A stretch of DNA of 9,163 nucleotides, taken from contig CANHTE010000029.1 of assembly GCA_947462945.1 (NCBI GenBank), forward strand, positions 1-9,163. Reading direction: 5' to 3'. This DNA comes from Acetobacteraceae bacterium (lineage in GTDB: Bacteria > Pseudomonadota > Alphaproteobacteria > Acetobacterales > Acetobacteraceae). Both the position numbers and the translations under genes were made by a program. Shown in pieces: positions 7,572 to 9,163 of this stretch (position 1 is its first letter; each line of letters opens with the position of its first letter). The notes beneath the pieces were generated by a model that searched no databases, had not been told where the DNA came from, and saw only the letters and a program-made list of their open reading frames with translations.

Positions 7572-7638
7572 CTGCAGGGCCTGGAGCATCAACCGTTCAA
7601 ACGGAATCGTTTGAGGCGCTAAAGATGCTCGCCTGCAG
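7572..7638. repeat. Nested 67-bp imperfect palindrome (candidate REP/RIME-like element)
   Basis: Three pairs of complementary arms are nested around one centre. The outer pair is CTGCAGG (7572-7578) with CCTGCAG (7632-7638). The middle pair is GAGCATC (7584-7590) with GATGCTC (7624-7630). The inner pair is TCAAACG (7597-7603) with CGTTTGA (7608-7614) around the loop GAAT. Each arm is a perfect 7-bp match with short unpaired interruptions. The element sits between the 3' ends of two convergent genes, a usual place for interspersed palindromic repeats and for RNA 3'-end hairpins. There is no T-run, so a simple intrinsic terminator is unlikely. The inner hairpin alone could also be an operator. 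Confidence 0.75.
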
Positions 7639-7673
7639 ACAACTGGCACGTGTGACGTGAGCCCTTGCGAACG

Positions 7674-7683
7674 GAGCATGCTC
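7674..7683. repeat. 10-bp perfect palindrome GAGCATGCTC
   Basis: GAGCATGCTC reads the same on both strands. Its GAGCAT core also occurs in the middle arms of the neighbouring nested palindrome (7584-7590, and in complement 7624-7630). It may be part of the same repeat family or a chance match. Confidence 0.4.
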
Positions 7684-7826
7684 TGGCAGGCGGCCGAGAC
7701 ATTCTGTCAGCGTGGCTTTGGCCGTTTCCCGCGTCTTGCCGGCCGGAGTGATGTCCATCGAAGCTCCAGAACGCCGAGCCTCCCGGTGGGTGAGCGCGAA
7801 GAGGCAAGGGCGTTTCGCCGATCGCC

Positions 7827-9163
7827 TCAAAACCTTCGCAACAGCCGGTCAATATAGTCCAGTTCCTCGGCCGGCCTTTCGCGCTCGGCGCCGCGCCGCC
7901 GAAGTTCATCCTGCAAGCGCCGCGTGCGGAGCTGCTCGGCCTCCTCCGGAACGCGGGTGTCGCTGCCATTATCGGCATTGCCGGTGTTTTCCCGGGCGCG
8001 GCGGCCAAGGGGATCACGGCCCTCGCCCAGCTGCTGCTGGCCATCGGGGCCATCGCCGCCCATTTCCATCTCACCCATGCTGTCGTCTTCGCCCTCGCCC
8101 TCGCCTTCGCCCTGGCCCTGGCCGAATTGGCGCTGCATCTGCTGGGCCATCTGGCGGCCGCCTTCCTGGAGGCGGCGCATGGCCTCCTGCTGCGAAGGCC
8201 GGGCGTCACGGCCTTCGCCGAGCGCCTCCATCGCCTCGCGCATGGCCTGGTCGGCCAGGCCAAGTGCTTCGGGGATTTCGCCCGTCAGGTCGCCCTGCTG
8301 CTGCATGAGTTCACCCAAGGCGCGGCGCAGGGCGCGCTGGCGGCGGGCCTCGGCCTGCTGCTGCTGCTGCGCTTCCCGCTCGGCCTGTTGCTGTTGCTCG
8401 GGTGAGGTCTGGCCGGGCGCATTGGGGCGCTGGTTCCAGGGCTGGCTTTGGCGGCGCTGCTGCTGGGCGCGCTGCTCCTGCTGCTCGGCGCGGCGGGCGC
8501 CCTGATCCACCATCTCGCCCTGGCGGCGCACCATGTCCTGCACGGCGCCCATCTGTTGCTGCCCGCGCTCCCGCTGGCGCTGCCGTTCGGGGGATTCGCC
8601 GCGCGCCACGCGGCCTTCCTGCAAGGCGCGAAGCATTTCCTCCAGCTCAGCCAATTCGCGTTGGGCATCCTCCATGCGGTTCTGCCGGTTGGCTTCCTCC
8701 ATGCGGCGGGTGCGGCGGTCCATGTCGCGCTGGTCCAGCATGCGTTGCTGGGGGTCATAGGGCAGCGCCTCGGCGTTTTCGCGCTGCAAGCGCTCTGCCA
8801 TGGCTTCGAGGTGGCGGCGGATGGCCTCGCGCAGTTGCTCGATGCGGCGCTCCACCTCGCTGCGCTGCTGTTCGTTTTCGGCAGGCGGGGTGCGCTCGGC
8901 CTCGTTCATCGCCTCGCGCAATTGGCGCTGGGCCTCGGCCAAGGCGCGGGCGCTGCGTTGGTCCCGCCCTTCCTCGAGCGCGAGTGCGGCCTCCCACAGC
9001 AATTCCTGCGCCTCGCCGATCGCCTCGGGCCGGCGGTCGCGCTGCAATTGCCCGCGGGCGGTGCGGAGCGCGAGCAGCGTGCCACTGTCATGCTCGAAGG
9101 CCTCGGGTGCCTGGGTCAGCCGGTCCAGGTCGCGCATGGCCTCAACCCGCGCGGTGGGATTGA
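7827..9163 (-). CDS. TIGR02302/DUF4175-family protein, C-terminal part (5' end outside window)
   Basis: The minus-strand frame is open to the right edge, so about 444 C-terminal residues are visible and the N-terminus is missing. An internal ATG at 9137 is not taken as the start because the frame continues upstream (NPTARVEA before it). The protein is extremely rich in Gln, Glu, Arg and Ala and is mostly predicted helix/coiled coil, with QQQQ runs and a Gly/Glu/Asp/Met acidic stretch (about 8020-8110). It ends in ELDYIDRLLRRF, like the C-termini I associate with TIGR02302 proteins of alphaproteobacteria. That family is typically ~800-900 residues with N-terminal membrane segments, which would lie outside this window. 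Its function is unknown; a role as an envelope-anchored scaffold is only a guess. The gene is convergent with the racemase gene and shows no link to the chemosensory genes. Confidence 0.85.
   Translation of the reverse strand, partial: NPTARVEAMRDLDRLTQAPEAFEHDSGTLLALRTARGQLQRDRRPEAIGEAQELLWEAALALEEGRDQRSARALAEAQRQLREAMNEAERTPPAENEQQRSEVERRIEQLREAIRRHLEAMAERLQRENAEALPYDPQQRMLDQRDMDRRTRRMEEANRQNRMEDAQRELAELEEMLRALQEGRVARGESPERQRQRERGQQQMGAVQDMVRRQGEMVDQGARRAEQQEQRAQQQRRQSQPWNQRPNAPGQTSPEQQQQAEREAQQQQQAEARRQRALRRALGELMQQQGDLTGEIPEALGLADQAMREAMEALGEGRDARPSQQEAMRRLQEGGRQMAQQMQRQFGQGQGEGEGEGEDDSMGEMEMGGDGPDGQQQLGEGRDPLGRRARENTGNADNGSDTRVPEEAEQLRTRRLQDELRRRGAERERPAEELDYIDRLLRRF

Larger units (their letters stand above)
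7425..7826. other. 402-bp region without a convincing gene, between convergent genes
   Basis: No recognised protein is encoded here. The clearest content is the nested palindrome at 7572-7638 and a 10-base perfect palindrome at 7674-7683. In the plus-strand frame of the racemase, the sequence stays open after its stop to a TAA at 7620-7622 with fairly high GC in third positions. It has no good start and no family I recognise, so it may be a decayed coding stretch. On the minus strand a 53-codon open frame begins at ATG 7758 with GGAG 5 bases upstream and ends inside the palindrome (stop 7599-7597). It is too short and featureless to call a gene. Local GC looks somewhat lower than in the flanking genes. 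Confidence 0.6.

Noticed and set aside
7597..7758. 53-codon minus-strand open frame with GGAG 5 bases before its ATG
   Set aside because: The ribosome-binding site is good, but the product is featureless, resembles no family I know, and ends inside the palindrome arm. It is kept only as part of the gap description.
7712..8505. Plus-strand open frames opposite the TIGR02302-like gene
   Set aside because: Their Ser/Arg/Cys/Trp-rich translations are mirrors of the Gln/Glu-rich codons of the real gene.

Overview
The window is GC-rich DNA with tightly packed, partly overlapping genes. It looks like an alphaproteobacterium, possibly of the Acetobacteraceae. The reasons are the base composition, the general style of the chemosensory proteins, and the Q/E/R-rich TIGR02302/DUF4175-type protein at the right edge, a family I know mainly from alphaproteobacteria. 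The genus cannot be fixed from the sequence alone.

Left half, plus strand (1-3816): the end of a chemosensory operon. A CheB methylesterase, cut by the left edge, is followed with overlapping codons by a 236-residue protein. That protein joins a degenerate HPt-like helical segment to a CheB-type receiver. Four bases later comes an 822-residue CheA histidine kinase with P1 (phosphorylatable His40), P3, P4 and P5 but an unusual, long P1-P3 region. The cheR, cheW and cheY genes expected with such a set are not in the window and may lie to the left.

Middle, minus strand (3857-6648): a second two-gene unit that converges on cheA, with only 40 bases between the stop codons. Its first gene encodes a membrane chemoreceptor (methyl-accepting protein). 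The second, joined by an ATGA start/stop overlap, encodes a receiver-coiled coil-PP2C (SpoIIE/RsbU-like) phosphatase. The likely logic is that the receptor and CheA form a signalling array, CheB adapts the receptor, and CheA phosphorylates receivers including that of the phosphatase. The output would then be dephosphorylation of a partner-switch protein rather than, or besides, flagellar control. The domains are visible; the circuit is inference.

Right part (6687-9163): divergent from the receptor is an Asp/Glu/hydantoin racemase-superfamily gene. It keeps the first catalytic cysteine (Cys77) but has glycine where hydantoin racemases carry the second. About 400 bases without a convincing gene follow. 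They hold a nested palindrome (7572-7638) between two convergent genes, resembling an interspersed palindromic repeat. The window ends in the C-terminal half of the TIGR02302-like gene on the minus strand. I saw no tRNA, rRNA, CRISPR array, insertion sequence or phage gene.
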